This document shows positions 50,634-59,826 of a stretch of 64,000 bases of DNA, piece after piece. The notes below the pieces were generated by a model. The model did no database searches. It saw nothing but the letters and a program-made list of their open reading frames with translations, and had not been told where the DNA came from. Position numbers and translations under genes: made by a program. Source of the DNA: Clostridiales bacterium (GTDB lineage: Bacteria > Bacillota > Clostridia > Christensenellales > CAG-138); contig SFEL01000010.1 in NCBI GenBank assembly GCA_004557245.1, positions 1 through 64,000 of the forward strand, written 5' to 3'. Every line of letters starts with the position of its first letter. The stretch's first letter is position 1.

Positions 50634-52178
50634 TTACTTGCCCTCCTTCATGTCGAGAAGCGTATAGCGCGCCTGCTCTGCGCCGGAGAGGTACGCCTGT
50701 GAGTAGCCGTCCATCTGCGTGCCGTGGCCGCCGCAGAAGCGAAGCCCCTTTATGGTATAGTCCAGCTTGTGCCCGCTCTGCACTCTTGGGAACATGCCGT
50801 CCCATGTGCCGCAGGCGTAGCCGTATACGTCGCCCTGAGGCGTGCCCAGATACCGCGCCCAGGTAACGGGAGACGCCACTACTATTTCTTCAATATGGCT
50901 GCGCAGGTCTATGCCCGTCAGCTTTTCAAAGTGGGTCACGCATTCCTCCGCTATTCTGTCCTTTAGCCTGAAGTACTCCTCTTCGGTTACGTTTGCGAAT
51001 GCGTCCTCCGTGTAGAATTTTGCGAACTGCACCATGCAGGTGCCCTCCGGCGTGCAGTCTGGTATTGCCTCGTTGATTATGGTCACGCAGTAATCCTTGT
51101 GCCCCTCTATGGTCGCCGCGCTTTCGTATTGCGAAAGGGTATCGCCGGTAGAGCGGACAAATGTATCGTATGCCTTGAAGCCAAGCTGCTCATAAGGTAT
51201 ATCCAATCCCAAATATACCGTAAAGGCGCTCTGTGCCAGCTTTCTCGCGTTCATCAGCCTGCGCTCACGCTCCGGCACCTCGCTCTTGTCTATCATCCTG
51301 TCGAATACCACCGTGGGCATCAGGTTGGATATTACCCGCTCGCAGGGTATATACGTGCCGTCCGCCAGCTCTACGCCGCGTACAGCGCCGTTTTTAACGT
51401 CTATCCTTGTTACCTCGGTGTTGTACCATATATCGCCGCCCATGTCCCTTATGACCTTATCAAATGCCAGCGATATTTCATGGCTGCGGAAGCGCGCCAT
51501 CCAGGGCTTCTGTGTAAGATATGTATATGTCATGAAGGTATACACGGCAAAGCTCATCTTTGTGGAGTCCACTCCCACATAGTCCCAGTAGGATTCGAAT
51601 ATCTCTCTCGCTTTATCCGGCACGCCTATGCGCCTCAGCATCTCGTCTGTGGTCATGGGCACTACCTTCATGAGGTCGTGGTACTTAAGCAGCATCTCTA
51701 CCTTGGCGGGCGGGTTGGGCTCGTTATGGTGCGCCGCCAGCCAGCCTACGCCGTCGGTGAGCATACGGCCCAGCTCCAGCACCGTGGTCATGCTCTCCCG
51801 TGATCCGGGGACGTTTTTCTCCATCTCGTCTATAAACGCCTGCACGCCTACCGGCATGGTGACATCAAAGCCGTTTTCCGGGTCGGTGTTTATGGAGCGG
51901 AAGGCCTCGTCTGTGGATACCCAGTCCACGTCCAGCCCGTAGCCGTCCAGCAGCCTGCGCACCGCGCCCTCGTTCTCGCCTTCGCCCATCTGGCACATCT
52001 CGTGAAGCGTGCCCTCGAATTCAAACCTTCCCCTGCGGAAGGAAGTAGCGCAGCCGCCGGGCAGGTTATGCTTTTCCAGCAGCAGCACCTTTTTGCCCTC
52101 CTTGGCAAGGTATGCCGCTGCGCTCAGCCCGCCGTTGCCGGCGCCCACGATAACTGCATCGTATGACTTTGCCTGCAT
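50634..52178 (-). CDS. FAD-dependent phytoene-desaturase/isomerase-like oxidoreductase
   Basis: A 514-residue FAD enzyme of the CrtI/CrtISO/retinol-saturase-like group. The N-terminal dinucleotide motif is VIVGAGNGGLSAAAYLAKEGKKVLLLEKHNLPGGCATSF, and the C-terminal FAD motif is GLRFCGGHGTQMDGYSQAYLSGAEQARYTL. No phytoene synthase or other carotenoid gene is nearby, so desaturation of phytoene is unlikely; a saturase or isomerase on another hydrophobic or ring substrate is more probable. First gene of the four-gene redox operon, with promoter and palindrome just upstream; GGGAGGT precedes the ATG. Confidence 0.88.
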   Translation of the reverse strand: MQAKSYDAVIVGAGNGGLSAAAYLAKEGKKVLLLEKHNLPGGCATSFRRGRFEFEGTLHEMCQMGEGENEGAVRRLLDGYGLDVDWVSTDEAFRSINTDPENGFDVTMPVGVQAFIDEMEKNVPGSRESMTTVLELGRMLTDGVGWLAAHHNEPNPPAKVEMLLKYHDLMKVVPMTTDEMLRRIGVPDKAREIFESYWDYVGVDSTKMSFAVYTFMTYTYLTQKPWMARFRSHEISLAFDKVIRDMGGDIWYNTEVTRIDVKNGAVRGVELADGTYIPCERVISNLMPTVVFDRMIDKSEVPERERRLMNARKLAQSAFTVYLGLDIPYEQLGFKAYDTFVRSTGDTLSQYESAATIEGHKDYCVTIINEAIPDCTPEGTCMVQFAKFYTEDAFANVTEEEYFRLKDRIAEECVTHFEKLTGIDLRSHIEEIVVASPVTWARYLGTPQGDVYGYACGTWDGMFPRVQSGHKLDYTIKGLRFCGGHGTQMDGYSQAYLSGAEQARYTLLDMKEGK

Positions 52179-52206
52179 ATTATAAGATACCTCCCATTAA
52201 ATTTAT

Positions 52207-52222
52207 CTGGTCTAACCACCAG
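52207..52222. promoter_or_regulatory. Candidate GntR operator O1
   Basis: CTGGTCTAACCACCAG overlaps the expected transcription start of the redox operon. It contains TGGT-N3-ACCA, the form of FadR-group operators. Confidence 0.55.
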
Positions 52223-52224
52223 TC

Positions 52225-52253
52225 AGTATATACCAAAAATGATATTTTTTCAA
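52225..52253 (-). promoter_or_regulatory. Promoter of the redox operon
   Basis: On the minus strand TTGAAA (52253-52248), 17-base spacer, TATACT (52230-52225). Confidence 0.65.
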
Positions 52254-52421
52254 CAAAAAAATGCCGGCAATAGCGCACACGCTTTCGCATCTCTGTCATA
52301 TTGTGTCTGCGGTTGACCGGTACGACTTATTTCGTTCTGCATCTGTTTGTTTTAGAGGTAACAGGTTTATATGAATTACCGGAATAGCGCAGAGAACACT
52401 ACGTTCAATTGCGCCAAAATA

Positions 52422-52450
52422 TTGACAATAGCTAAAATTTTTTGTAGAAT
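52422..52450 (+). promoter_or_regulatory. Promoter of the BMP-type ABC operon
   Basis: TTGACA, 17-base spacer, TAGAAT, 114 bases before the ATPase gene. The rest of the 52254-52563 interval shows no other clear feature. Confidence 0.68.
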
Positions 52451-52563
52451 TAATATCATTTGTTAGATTACATGGCTTTAGCAATACCGGATTATATTCA
52501 CATTTTTAATAAATAAACTGCCAGTCAGGGCAAAGAATCAAACATACTGAAGGGGTCGGGCCG

Positions 52564-54072
52564 ATGGAAGAAATCCTAAGAATGGAACATATTACCAAGC
52601 GCTTTGGAGATATGTACGCGAACCGGGACATCAGCTTTGATGTCCGCAAGGGAGAGGTGCATACTCTGCTGGGCGAGAACGGCGCCGGAAAGAGCACATT
52701 GATGAACGTGCTGTTCGGCCTTTACCAGCCTACGGAGGGAAGCATATACATACACGACAAAAAGGTGCGTATAGATTCACCTGCACAGGCGGTAAAGCAG
52801 GGCATAGGCATGGTACATCAGCATTTTATGCTGGTGGAGGCCATGACTGTGCTGGAAAATATAATACTGGGCGACCGCAATACAAAAGGCATATTCATAG
52901 ACAAGGACGCCCGCCGCAATGAAATACAGAAGCTGGCGGATCAGTACGGCCTTGAGGTGGAGCTGGATAAGCCCATAACCGAGATAGCGGTAGGCGCTCA
53001 GCAAAGGGTAGAGATACTCAAGGCGCTGTACAGGGGCGCAGAGCTGCTGGTACTGGACGAGCCCACGGCCGCGCTGACGGACATAGAGGTGGAAGGGCTA
53101 TTCAAGGTAATGAACAAGCTTACCGCCGAGGGAAAGAGCATAATATTCATAAGCCACAAGATGCGCGAGGTGCTGCATATATCCGACCGCGTAACCATAC
53201 TCCGGGCGGGCAGGAGCATATGTACCCTCAACAGGGACGAGACTACCGGCGAGGAGCTTGCGAACCTTATGATAGGCAGGGAGCTTGCCCCCTCCCATTA
53301 CGAAAAGATCGAGCAGCCGGGTGAACCGGTAATAGCGCTCAGAAACGTGGATTACTGCAAGGCTTCCAAGCATAACGGCCTAAACGGAGTCAGCCTCACC
53401 GTTGGAAGAGGCGAGATAGTGGGCATAGCGGGCGTGGACGGCAACGGTCAGAGCCAGCTTGCCCAGATAGTTACCGGCGTGCTTGTTCCTGAGGGCGGCG
53501 AGCTGGACCTTAAGAATAAAAAGATAGCCGTTTTCTCGCCGGAGGGCTTTATAGAGGAGCGGGTATCCCATATACCTGAGGACCGCAACAAGATGGGGCT
53601 CATAGGCAGTATGTCCATAAGCGACAATATAGTGCTCAAGTCCACCGAAAAGCCGGAGTTTTCAAAGAAAAAGGGCTTGCTCCTGAAAAAAAAGGCCATT
53701 AAGGGCTATGCCGAGGAGATGCGCGAAAAGTACGACATACGCTGCGTATCCGTGGAGCAGGAGGCAAGGAACCTTTCCGGCGGCAACCAGCAGAAGGTGA
53801 TACTGGCCCGTGAGCTTGAGGGCAACCCGGACCTGCTGGTGGCGGTACATCCTACCCGCGGCCTTGACATAGGCGCCACCCGCTTCGTGCATGACAGCAT
53901 GATAGCGGCGCGGGACAGGGGCTGCGGCGTGCTGCTCATAAGCGCGGACTTTGACGAGATACTGGAGGTTTCGGACAGGATAGTGGTCATGTTCGAGGGG
54001 CAGGTAATGGGCGAATACCCGGGCAAGAACCCTCCCATACAGGAGATAAGCCTTGCCATGGCGGGCAAGTAA
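52564..54072 (+). CDS. Sugar/nucleoside-type ABC ATPase with two ATPase domains
   Basis: A 502-residue ATPase of the YufO/NupO type that powers uptake of nucleosides or related compounds with a BMP-family binding protein. The first domain has Walker A GENGAGKST (near 38), the VHQHFMLV Q-loop, and Walker B LLVLDEPTAALT. The second has the degenerate Walker A-like GVDGNGQSQ (near 298), signature LSGGNQQK and LVAVHPTRGLDIGA in place of a classical Walker B. A degenerate second site is normal for this family. ATG at 52564, with GAAGGGG upstream. The permease gene follows after 10 bases. Confidence 0.93.
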   Translation: MEEILRMEHITKRFGDMYANRDISFDVRKGEVHTLLGENGAGKSTLMNVLFGLYQPTEGSIYIHDKKVRIDSPAQAVKQGIGMVHQHFMLVEAMTVLENIILGDRNTKGIFIDKDARRNEIQKLADQYGLEVELDKPITEIAVGAQQRVEILKALYRGAELLVLDEPTAALTDIEVEGLFKVMNKLTAEGKSIIFISHKMREVLHISDRVTILRAGRSICTLNRDETTGEELANLMIGRELAPSHYEKIEQPGEPVIALRNVDYCKASKHNGLNGVSLTVGRGEIVGIAGVDGNGQSQLAQIVTGVLVPEGGELDLKNKKIAVFSPEGFIEERVSHIPEDRNKMGLIGSMSISDNIVLKSTEKPEFSKKKGLLLKKKAIKGYAEEMREKYDIRCVSVEQEARNLSGGNQQKVILARELEGNPDLLVAVHPTRGLDIGATRFVHDSMIAARDRGCGVLLISADFDEILEVSDRIVVMFEGQVMGEYPGKNPPIQEISLAMAGK

Positions 54073-54082
54073 GGAGGACGGC

Positions 54083-55138
54083 ATGAAAAACACCAAGATG
54101 ATAAGCCTGCTGGTTCCCATAATATCCGTAATACTGGCCTTTCTCATAGGCTGCATAATAATGGCGGCGCTGAGCGCGAACCCTGCCGTGGCGCTGCAGG
54201 CTCTCTGGAAGGGCGCCTTCGGCAGCGTAAGGAACATAGGCACCACGCTCTCCCGCTCCACCCCGCTGATATTCACCGGCCTCTGCGCCTGCTTTGCCTA
54301 TAAGTGCGGCGTGTTCAACCTGGGCGGCGAGGGCCAGTTTATAATGGGCTCCGTGGTGTGCACTGTGATAGCGACACAATGCGGCTTTACCGGGCTGCCC
54401 GCCATAATAATATGCCTTATAGCCGGCGCCGTGGCAGGCGGCCTTTGGGCGATGATACCCGGCGTGCTGAAGGTGTACAGAGGGCAGAACGAGATGATAA
54501 TCTCCATAATGATGAACTACATAGCCACGCTTTTCATGGGAGTACTGTTCACAAATTGGCTGAGGGACGGCTCTGTCCCGCAAACCATAGCGGTGCCTGA
54601 CGGGACGCGGCTTACCAGGCTGTTCGGACTGCGCGCCACCTCTGCCTTCATCATAGCCATAGCCGTAGGCCTCATAGTTTACTATTTCCTGTTCAACACC
54701 TCAAAGGGCTTCCAGCTCAGGGCGGTGGGCTTCAACATGACCGCAGCCAAGTTCAACGGCTTCGCGGTGGAAAAGTACTTTCTCTTCAGCTTCCTCATAT
54801 CCGGCATGATAGCGGGCCTGGGCGGCAGCGCGGAGATACTCGGTACCCAATTCTTCCTTATAAACGGCTACGCCGCAGGTTACGGCTTTGACGGCGTATC
54901 CATGGCGCTGATAGGCCAGCTGCACCCCATAGCTACCATGCTTGTAGCGATATTCTTCGCTGCCCTCCGTGTAGGCTCAACCACCATGCAGGCGGCTACT
55001 GGCGTGCCTACCAGCGTATCCGATATAATACAGGCGCTGGTGATAGTGTTTACCGTGGCGGGCCTTGCCCTGGTAAAGCTGCCTGAGTTCAAGGCCTTTA
55101 CCGACAGGGTATTCGCAAAGAAAAAGGAGGTGGCGTAA
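54083..55138 (+). CDS. BMP-type ABC permease 1 (YufP/NupP-like)
   Basis: A 351-residue permease with about ten membrane helices. It shows the family motifs FAYKCGVFNLGGEGQFIMG, QNEMIISIMMNYIA, GFNMTAAKFNGFAV and ISGMIAGLGGSAEILGT. The start at 54083 follows AAGGAGGA; the open frame begins 30 bases earlier inside the ATPase gene but has no ribosome site there. The second permease starts two bases after the stop. Confidence 0.93.
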   Translation: MKNTKMISLLVPIISVILAFLIGCIIMAALSANPAVALQALWKGAFGSVRNIGTTLSRSTPLIFTGLCACFAYKCGVFNLGGEGQFIMGSVVCTVIATQCGFTGLPAIIICLIAGAVAGGLWAMIPGVLKVYRGQNEMIISIMMNYIATLFMGVLFTNWLRDGSVPQTIAVPDGTRLTRLFGLRATSAFIIAIAVGLIVYYFLFNTSKGFQLRAVGFNMTAAKFNGFAVEKYFLFSFLISGMIAGLGGSAEILGTQFFLINGYAAGYGFDGVSMALIGQLHPIATMLVAIFFAALRVGSTTMQAATGVPTSVSDIIQALVIVFTVAGLALVKLPEFKAFTDRVFAKKKEVA

Positions 55139-55139
55139 C

Positions 55140-56072
55140 ATGAGCTGGGATTTCATATCAAATCTTCTCCTCGCGAGCGTAAGAATGGCTACGCCCCTCA
55201 TATTCCTGGCGCTGGCAGAGCTGTATTCCCAGCGGGCGGGCCTGGTACATATAGGCCTTGAAGGCCTGGCCTCCATAGGCTCCCTTGTGGGCTTCCTTGT
55301 GAGCCTTATAACCGGCAACCCCCTTCTGGGCGTTCTGGCGGGCGCCGCCGCAGGCATACTGGTGAACATGATATACGCCTACGCTACCATAACCCTCTGC
55401 GCTGAGCAGATAGTGTACGGCATGGCAATAAACATATTCGCCCCTGCGCTGGCCTCCTTTATATACCGGGTATACTTCGGCGCGGGCTCTGAGCTGGTGC
55501 AGGTAAGCCTTATGGAAACTCTTGCCTCCAGAATGGGCATCACAGCCAACGGCTTCATAGCGAAGCTGTTTCTGGATCAGACCCCCATGGTATACCTTGC
55601 GTACCTGCTGGTAGTATTCACGGTGATATACTTCAACAGGACAAAGTCCGGCCTGAACTACAAGGCGGTGGGCGAATACCCCAAGGCAGCCGCGACGCTG
55701 GGCATTGACGTAATAGGCATAAAGTACACGGCGAGCGTTATCTGCGGCGCCCTCGCAGGCATCGGCGGCGCTTACCTGACCACCTGCTACACCACCACCT
55801 ATGTTGACGGCAACATCGCGGGCCGCGGCTTCATAGCTCTGGCGGCGGTAATATTCGGCCGCTGGAACGCGGGCGGCGTGCTGATAGCCTGCCTCTTCTT
55901 CGGCTTCTGCGACGCATTGCAGATACGCCTTCAGGTGGGCAGCTACAACATACCCTATCAGTTCTTCCAGATGATACCCTATATCGCTACCGTAGTGGTG
56001 CTCGCGGCAATAGGCATGAAGAAGGCCGGACCAAAGAGCTGCGGCAAGCCTTACCGCAAGGAAGAACTCTAA
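55140..56072 (+). CDS. BMP-type ABC permease 2 (YufQ/NupQ-like)
   Basis: A 310-residue permease with about eight to nine membrane helices, the partner of permease 1. Typical motifs are LALAELYSQRAGLVHIGLEGLASIGS, CAEQIVYGMAINIFAPALASFIYR, VGEYPKAAATLGIDVIGIKYTA and NIAGRGFIALAAVIFGRWNAGG. A ribosome site GGAGG lies inside the end of the previous gene. The binding protein gene follows after 65 bases. Confidence 0.93.
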   Translation: MSWDFISNLLLASVRMATPLIFLALAELYSQRAGLVHIGLEGLASIGSLVGFLVSLITGNPLLGVLAGAAAGILVNMIYAYATITLCAEQIVYGMAINIFAPALASFIYRVYFGAGSELVQVSLMETLASRMGITANGFIAKLFLDQTPMVYLAYLLVVFTVIYFNRTKSGLNYKAVGEYPKAAATLGIDVIGIKYTASVICGALAGIGGAYLTTCYTTTYVDGNIAGRGFIALAAVIFGRWNAGGVLIACLFFGFCDALQIRLQVGSYNIPYQFFQMIPYIATVVVLAAIGMKKAGPKSCGKPYRKEEL

Positions 56073-56137
56073 CTCAGCCATAATAGCCGGTCATGCGGCT
56101 GTTATATAAACAAAAAATCGAAACGGAGGAATTACAA

Positions 56138-57235
56138 ATGAAAAAATTCTTAGCAATGCTGCTGGTCGCCGCTATGGTATTCTCAATGGCAGCCTGCGCC
56201 AAGGCTCCCGAGGCCGCCCAGCCCGCCGCAACGGAAGAGACCGCTGGCGAGACCGCTGGCGAGACCGCCGGCGAGACCGCGGAGACCGCCGAAGCCCCCA
56301 AGGACGGCAAGGTATACAAAGTAGCCATGATCTGCGACTCCAGCATTTCCGATGGCGGCTGGGGCATGTCCTGCTACAACGCCATGATGGACGCCGCAGC
56401 GAAGCACGGCTGGGAAACCGCCGTATCCGACAGCATCGAACAGTCCGCATACTTTGACACTATCGATTCCTACTGCACTCTGGGCTACGATATGATCTAT
56501 GCTCCCGGCAATCAGTACACCGACGCCGTGCTGCAGGCCGCCGCGGAGTATCCCGATATCGCTTTCGCCCTGCTCAACGGCGCTGCCGATACTCCCGCCA
56601 AGGCCGAGAACGGCAACGTATCCTCCCTGCTGCCCAACGCCACCCAGATCGGCTGGATCGCCGGCGCTCTGGCGGGCCTTATGACCGAGACCGGCACCAT
56701 CGCCTTTATCGGCGGCATGGAGCTGGACACCACCAAGGGCAAGTATGAGGGCTATAAGGAGGCCGCCGCCTACGTAGCAGAGAAGGCCGGAAAGACGGCA
56801 ACCACTCTGGATATCGTATACTCCAACTCCTTCTCCGCCAGCGACAAGGGCATCGAGTTCGCCAAGGCCATGATAGACAAGGGAGCCGACGTATTCTTCG
56901 GCGACGCTTCCGCCGTTGACTCCGGCGCACGTCAGGCCATAGACGAGTACAACGCCGCACAGGGCAGCGTAAAGGTATTCGACATAGCGCAGCCCGCTGA
57001 CCTGCTGGGCCAGAACGAATGCATCATAGGCTCCCAGGTGACGGACAACTCCGCCATGGTAGGTTCCTGCATGGAGGCTGTTGAGGCCGGCAAGCTGGGC
57101 GGCGACGTCATTTACGGCACCCTCGAGAACGGCGCTCTTTCCGCCGGCGCGGTAAGCGACCTGGTACCTGCGGAGATAAAGGATCAGTATAACGCCTACA
57201 TCGAGGAGATGAAGGCCGGCACCTTTATGAAGTAA
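56138..57235 (+). CDS. BMP-family substrate-binding lipoprotein
   Basis: A 365-residue lipoprotein of the basic membrane protein family, the binding partner of the preceding transporter. Lipobox MAAC (Cys 20). A linker contains the tandem repeat GETA (TAGETAGETAGETAETAE) encoded by near-identical 12-base units. The mature fold has VAMICDSSISDGGWGMSCYNAM, IYAPGNQYTDAVLQAA, GWIAGALAGLMT, and GADVFFGDASAVDSG, all family-typical. Being last in the operon is less usual; a strong own ribosome site (GGAGGAATT) helps its expression. The ligand is probably a nucleoside or purine. Confidence 0.93.
   Translation: MKKFLAMLLVAAMVFSMAACAKAPEAAQPAATEETAGETAGETAGETAETAEAPKDGKVYKVAMICDSSISDGGWGMSCYNAMMDAAAKHGWETAVSDSIEQSAYFDTIDSYCTLGYDMIYAPGNQYTDAVLQAAAEYPDIAFALLNGAADTPAKAENGNVSSLLPNATQIGWIAGALAGLMTETGTIAFIGGMELDTTKGKYEGYKEAAAYVAEKAGKTATTLDIVYSNSFSASDKGIEFAKAMIDKGADVFFGDASAVDSGARQAIDEYNAAQGSVKVFDIAQPADLLGQNECIIGSQVTDNSAMVGSCMEAVEAGKLGGDVIYGTLENGALSAGAVSDLVPAEIKDQYNAYIEEMKAGTFMK
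56239..56286 (+). repeat. 12-base tandem repeat in BMP lipoprotein linker
   Basis: About four units of GAGACCGC(T/C)GGC encode GETA repeats. This is a slippage-prone tract in a flexible linker and keeps the frame when units change. Confidence 0.75.
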
Positions 57236-57262
57236 TAACCACTCAGCCAATATAAAAAATGA

Positions 57263-57289
57263 CGATACCCCGGCATGGCCGGGGTATCG
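57263..57289 (+). terminator. Terminator of the BMP ABC operon
   Basis: CGATACCCCGGC / GCCGGGGTATCG, very strong stem with a weak T-tract. Confidence 0.75.
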
Positions 57290-57448
57290 TTGCAGTCTGA
57301 GGGAGGATGTTGACGGCGTACCTTTAGTATTAAAATACAGTCCATCTGTATTATCTCCCCTAAGAAACAAACTATGGTATTATTTCCCGAAGAATATATA
57401 TAAATGCTAAATCCAATAAAATAATATTTATAAAAGAAGGGGGATAAT

Positions 57449-58340
57449 ATGAAAAAACGCTTAGTCGCTTTGATGATGGCGACGATGATGGCAATGTGTT
57501 TGCTGCCTGGAGTAGCAATAGCAAGAGAGCAAACGATAAGAGTAAAAGTTCACGTGCGTATATGGACGGGAAAGTCAAGCGTCACTGGAAATTTCGACTA
57601 TAATATTCCTCCGAAGTCATAGACCCCTGTTCAATCATTAACGACGGGATCAGAGTATAACGGAAGCAATAAAGTAACGGATTTCAAATGGACTTATGAG
57701 GGAAAAGAAACTGCTACTTTATAAAGCAACAGCAACTTCTTCGGCTAGCAGCAGCATCAAGTGGGGCATAAATCTCCCTTCGCCGGAACAGTTATATAGT
57801 AATATTGGCGAATATGAAAATTATAAATGGGCAAAAAGTATAGGAACTACCTATAGTGGGTCTAGTGCTATAGGCAATCCATATTGGCCTACTGGTGCTC
57901 CGACTGGATGTACTATCTATTTGCTTATTTGGAAAGAGCCAGCACCGACACCTACACCTACGCTCAAACCTACAGCTACGCCTACGCCGAGCGCCGATCC
58001 GACGCCTACGCCGAGCGCCGATCCGACGCCTACGCCGAGCGCCGACCCGACGCCTACGCCGAGCGCCGATCCGACGCCTACGCCGAGCGAGAGCCCCGAT
58101 CCGACGCCTACGCCGAGCGAGAGCCCCGATCCGACGCCTACGCCGAGCGAGAGCCCCAATCCGACGCCTACGCCGAGCGAGAGCCCCAATCCGACGCCTA
58201 CGCCGAATATACCGTGGGTACCCGGCCATGACCATAACCACAACAATAACGGTGTTCCCCCTATAGTTTACATACCCCCCAAGACCGGCGACATGCCCTT
58301 CTGGTACAGCATTGCGCAGTTCCTTGGCCTGGTAAAGTAA
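57449..58340 (+). pseudogene. Broken Pro/Thr-rich surface protein gene
   Basis: A secreted surface protein gene with an in-frame stop and a frameshift. From ATG 57449 (GAAGGGGG upstream) it reads a signal peptide (MKKRLVALMMATMMAMCLLPGVAIA) and a beta-rich start, then TAG at 57620 (codon 58). The same frame continues sensibly (TPVQSLTTGSEYNGSNKVTDFKWTYEGKETATL) to a TAA near 57722, where the sequence shifts by one base into the frame that encodes ATATSSASSSIKWGINLPS and the repeat region. The repeats (PTPSADPT, PTPSESPDPT) end near 58206, followed by IPPKTGD and a short hydrophobic tail, a sortase-like sorting signal. Sequencing error could explain one lesion but hardly both. Confidence 0.75.
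57957..58206 (+). repeat. 24- and 30-base tandem repeats encoding PTPSADPT / PTPSESPDPT
   Basis: About four 24-base units (ACGCCTACGCCGAGCGCCGA...) pass into four 30-base units that add GAGAGCCCC. All three frames stay open across them, which explains the overlapping spurious ORFs. Confidence 0.85.
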
Positions 58341-58372
58341 CAGATAAAGTAACAGCATAACGCAAAAAAAAA

Positions 58373-58403
58373 TAAGGGCGGCCCTCGGGCCGCCCTTCTG
58401 TTT
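58373..58403 (+). terminator. Terminator after the broken surface gene
   Basis: AGGGCGGCCC / GGGCCGCCCT is followed by TCTGTTTGT. Confidence 0.75.
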
Positions 58404-58542
58404 GTAATTTAGCGTGAATGTGGGAGAACAAAAAACGCGGGGCGCAATGTATTGGTTGCATAAAAATGTAAAGTATGAGAGAATTAAGAAAATATCGATA
58501 TAAAAATCTTAATAATTACATTATAAGCAGAGGAAGAAGAGA

Positions 58543-59085
58543 GTGGAATCAAGGGAACTGCTATGCAGGATCAAAGCGGGAGATGACGAGGCTTTCAGGA
58601 CGATGGTATTGACCTATGGAAAGCCGGTATACTTGCGGCTTTTGGAGCGCTCCGGGAATAAGGAGGTGGCCAAAGAGGCGCTCAGGGAGGCGCTTATCGA
58701 CCTGTATATCACCGTTAAAATGGCCAACAGCAAAGACCCTGTGGAAGCGCTGCTTTACAGCAGGGCGGAGGAGATACAGGCGGATATGCTGCGCCGATCC
58801 TGCGAAAGACTGTTCTACACTGCCACGAATGCAAACGCCCCAGAACTGCCTAGGACCCAGCCGGAGATAAAGCGGGCCGATGTTCAGCCATCGGATATCC
58901 CCATTCAGGCCAAGGCGGAGAAAAGGCCGTGGAGCGCGGGAAGGCTGGCTGCCGCCATAGCGCTCTCCGCAGGAATACTTGCCGCTCTATGGGTCATAGC
59001 CGGCCTGCTTATGGATATGGGCTTTTTGCCCTATATCGACATGGGCTATAGCTGGTTCAATATGAACATAGCGCCCTGGTTTTAA
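58543..59085 (+). CDS. Sigma-70 region 2-like protein with membrane helix
   Basis: A 180-residue protein. Residues 1-95 resemble region 2 of ECF sigma factors (LLCRIKAGDDEAFRTMVLTYGKPVYLRLLERSGNKEVAKEALREALIDLY). There is no region 4; instead a linker leads to a membrane helix at about 135-157 (AAAIALSAGILAALWVIAGLLMD) and a short tail. It starts with GTG after AGAGGAAGA. The sortase and SpaA genes follow (16 and 28 bases apart), so it belongs to the surface-structure operon. It may be a membrane-bound regulator or a degenerate sigma-like assembly factor; I cannot tell which. Confidence 0.6.
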   Translation: MESRELLCRIKAGDDEAFRTMVLTYGKPVYLRLLERSGNKEVAKEALREALIDLYITVKMANSKDPVEALLYSRAEEIQADMLRRSCERLFYTATNANAPELPRTQPEIKRADVQPSDIPIQAKAEKRPWSAGRLAAAIALSAGILAALWVIAGLLMDMGFLPYIDMGYSWFNMNIAPWF

Positions 59086-59100
59086 GCATGGAGGCGGCAC

Positions 59101-59799
59101 ATGAAGGATAGCAAGGTAATAGCCGTTATGTTAGTGGTGTTCATGCTTCTCTTGATGACCATAGGCGTGCTTTTTATGGTGCGGCCCGGCGTGATAGACA
59201 ACAGACGGGCGGCAAAAGAGGCGGAGATAATTGCCATGATAGAAGCGAGCGGAGGCAGCGTGGAAATACCAGATATGCAGCTATCGGAGGTGCAGGGAGA
59301 GGAGGACGAGACCTTCGAGGGCTACGAGCCGGGCTTTGAGCAGGACATGGGCTCGATTCCCGGTTATGAGACGGAAGAAGGCACCGAGGAAAGTAAGTCG
59401 GTGGGCCGCGGGACTATATCCATACCCGCCATAGACCTGAAAATGGCGGTAATGGAAGGCGCGGATAGGCACGCCCTGCGGGGCGGCGCGGGCTGGCTGC
59501 CCTCATCGGCTGAGATGGGTGCGCCGGGAAACTGCGTCATATTCGGCCACCGGATGAAAAAATACGGCAGACATTTCAACAGGCTGGATGAGCTGGAAGC
59601 AGGGGACGAGATAAACCTTTCCGCTGGAGATGGAGATGTTTATACATATACCGTTACGGGGAAGGAAACTATCGAGCCGGAGGAGCTGTTTAATGCGCTG
59701 AGTTCCCACAACGACGGATACTCGCTTACTCTGGTGACATGTACCCCGGTCGGGAAAGGGACACACCGGCTGCTCATATATGCGGCAATGCAGCCATAA
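59101..59799 (+). CDS. Sortase
   Basis: A 232-residue sortase, a membrane-anchored transpeptidase that attaches surface proteins. N-terminal membrane helix (8-28), acidic linker (40-100), then the catalytic beta barrel: His 150 in VIFGHRMKKYGRHFNRLDEL, Cys 214 in LTLVTCTPVG and Arg 223 in GTHRLLIYA. The TLVTC-8-R spacing is canonical. I would place it in class D or a related Firmicutes group, but the class is not certain. It has no C-terminal helix, unlike pilin class C. Its likely substrate is the adhesin encoded next. Confidence 0.92.
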   Translation: MKDSKVIAVMLVVFMLLLMTIGVLFMVRPGVIDNRRAAKEAEIIAMIEASGGSVEIPDMQLSEVQGEEDETFEGYEPGFEQDMGSIPGYETEEGTEESKSVGRGTISIPAIDLKMAVMEGADRHALRGGAGWLPSSAEMGAPGNCVIFGHRMKKYGRHFNRLDELEAGDEINLSAGDGDVYTYTVTGKETIEPEELFNALSSHNDGYSLTLVTCTPVGKGTHRLLIYAAMQP

Positions 59800-59826
59800 G
59801 ACAAAGGATCAAGGGGGATAAGGACT

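Noticed and set aside
50634..52178. Carotenoid biosynthesis
   Set aside because: The CrtI-like enzyme stands without crtB, crtE or other carotenoid genes, and its partners are a 2Fe-2S reductase and a hydrolase.
57884..58266. Overlapping long ORFs in all frames over the PTP repeats
   Set aside because: They are shadows created by a repeat whose length is a multiple of three. Only the frame with the sortase-like end connects to the signal peptide side by homology of composition.
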